A program made the translations under genes and the position numbers. A stretch of 64,000 nucleotides of DNA, from NCBI RefSeq assembly GCF_017814915.1, contig NZ_JAGIPZ010000001.1:435559-499558 (forward strand), given 5' to 3'. Positions 63,080 to 64,000 of this stretch are shown piece after piece; the first letter of the stretch is position 1, and each line of letters begins with the position of its first letter. The notes under the pieces are model-generated. The model ran no database searches. It saw nothing but the letters and a program-made list of their open reading frames with translations, and was not told where the DNA came from. The stretch is from Herbaspirillum sp. LeCh32-8 (GTDB lineage: Bacteria > Pseudomonadota > Gammaproteobacteria > Burkholderiales > Burkholderiaceae_D).

Positions 63080-64000
63080 ATGACCGACTCCTCATCAACG
63101 CCCGCGTCCAAACAGGCGCACCTTCCCTGGCTGGACGGCCTGCGCGGCCTAGCCGCGTTCTGGGTGCTGGCCTCGCACGTGCAGATCCTCTCGGGCCTGC
63201 GCGACTTGCCGGTGCTGTCGTGGGGCGGCATTGCGGTGGACCTGTTCATGCTGCTGTCGGGCTTCCTGATGGCGCACAATTACTTCCTGCGACGCCAGGC
63301 CGAGCCCTGGGGCGAGTCGCGTACCTTCGTTCTGTTCTGGCTGCGCCGTTTCTTCCGTATCGCGCCGCTGTACTACCTGCTGCTGATCGTCGCGGTGGGC
63401 ATCGGCGGCATGCTGGCCGACGGCCGCTCGGCGATCGCCGCCATCTGGCCGAACACCGCCACGCCGCTGCGCCGCTATCTGGATGACAGCGCCATCAACT
63501 TCCTGGCGCACTTCAGCTTCGCCTTCGGCGTCCTGCCGGATTACGCTTTTCGCACGGCCTTGCCGGACTGGTCGATCGGACTGGAGATGCAGTTCTATCT
63601 GGTGTTCCCGTTTGTGATGCTGGCCGTGCTGCGGCTGGGCGCCTACGCCGGCACCTTCGGCGCGCTGGCGCTGTGCGTGGCGACGTGGTTCCTGTTTCCC
63701 GGTTACTTCGCCAGTTTCGAGATGCCGGCGTTCATCGGCATGAAGTTGTGCGTCTTCATGGCAGGCATGTGGATCGCCATCGGCCGCCAGAACGGCGCGA
63801 TGACGCGCGCGCTGGCGGCGGCGCTGGCGATGATGGTGATCTGGGCGCTGGTCGGTCGTCATCTCCACGCCGGCGAGCCTCGCATCCAGATCCTGTGCAG
63901 GCTGTGCATCGTGGTCGGCATGTTCTATCTGATGAACGACGGCAGCCTGCCGGGCAGTGCGCTGCTGGCGCGGCCTGTCGCATGGTTGCGCGGCAAGTTG
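63080..64000 (+). CDS. Acyltransferase family 3, truncated by the window end
   Basis: At least 307 codons, no stop before 64000. N-terminal LPWLDGLRGLAAFWVLASHV with the family His, DLFMLLSGFLMAHNYFLRR, FWLRRFFRIAPLYYLLLIVAVG and DWSIGLEMQFYLVFPFVML match the acyltransferase-3 signature. At least nine membrane segments are visible. AGAGG precedes the ATG at 63080. Likely the third acyl-group decorator of the same polysaccharide. Confidence 0.88.
   Translation, partial: MTDSSSTPASKQAHLPWLDGLRGLAAFWVLASHVQILSGLRDLPVLSWGGIAVDLFMLLSGFLMAHNYFLRRQAEPWGESRTFVLFWLRRFFRIAPLYYLLLIVAVGIGGMLADGRSAIAAIWPNTATPLRRYLDDSAINFLAHFSFAFGVLPDYAFRTALPDWSIGLEMQFYLVFPFVMLAVLRLGAYAGTFGALALCVATWFLFPGYFASFEMPAFIGMKLCVFMAGMWIAIGRQNGAMTRALAAALAMMVIWALVGRHLHAGEPRIQILCRLCIVVGMFYLMNDGSLPGSALLARPVAWLRGKL

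Noticed and set aside
1-64000. CRISPR array, rRNA operon or IS with transposase
   Set aside because: No regularly spaced repeats, rRNA sequence or DDE transposase was seen.

Overview
The window looks like the chromosome of a high-GC betaproteobacterium, most likely Burkholderiales/Oxalobacteraceae and Herbaspirillum-like. This is an inference from GC-rich codon use, the block thrS-infC-rpmI-rplT-pheS-pheT-ihfA-merR, a RibH2-type lumazine synthase behind an FMN riboswitch, and a methanolan-type (EpsL/D/E/F/G + exosortase B) polysaccharide locus. No database search was possible; names rest on motifs, lengths and gene order.

Layout. 1-4285: tRNA-Gly(GCC), cheV, and a cobT-cobS-cobC operon for the last steps of cobalamin assembly. 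4286-6448: a tightly overlapping trio of receiver protein, CheC-type phosphatase and GGEEF diguanylate cyclase. 6449-13900: small secreted protein, htpX, Kef-type antiporter, FMN riboswitch-ribH2, a PVY-repeat secreted protein, a DUF2242-like lipoprotein, nitronate monooxygenase and a small helical protein.

14031-20013 is the most unusual stretch. A host tRNA-Leu(UAA) gene is cut in two just 3' of its anticodon stem. The halves (14031-14075 and 19961-20013) are separated by a lower-GC element of about 5.9 kb. The element carries its own intact, different tRNA-Leu(UAA), three overlapping tyrosine-recombinase genes (one lacking the first catalytic Arg) and a small coiled-coil gene, with a 6-bp direct repeat and inverted repeats at its ends. 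It appears to bring a replacement for the tRNA it destroys.

20154-24878: alpha/beta hydrolase, ridA, relA, tRNA-Val(GAC), cheY. 24908-33589: small antisense-strand gene, then the thrS-infC-rpmI-rplT-pheS-pheT-ihfA-merR block. A 13-codon Thr-rich leader ORF plus terminator lies before thrS, infC has an AUA start, the rpmI Shine-Dalgarno lies in a hairpin, and a Phe-rich leader ORF overlaps the pheS start. 33701-35006: GNAT acetyltransferase and a PAP2 phosphatase.

35449-64000 (continues past the window): an exopolysaccharide locus. It has an outer-membrane barrel (EpsL), priming glycosyltransferase, EpsD, export protein EpsE, chain-length protein EpsF and kinase EpsG. It also has an exosortase B-EpsI fusion, Wzy-like polymerase, several glycosyltransferases (one fused to a STAS-like domain), three acyltransferases, ManC and GalE for sugar nucleotides, a pyruvyl transferase, a Wzx flippase and a serine-acetyltransferase-like protein. 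Together these would build, decorate, flip, polymerise and export an acylated and probably pyruvylated polysaccharide containing a mannose-derived sugar.
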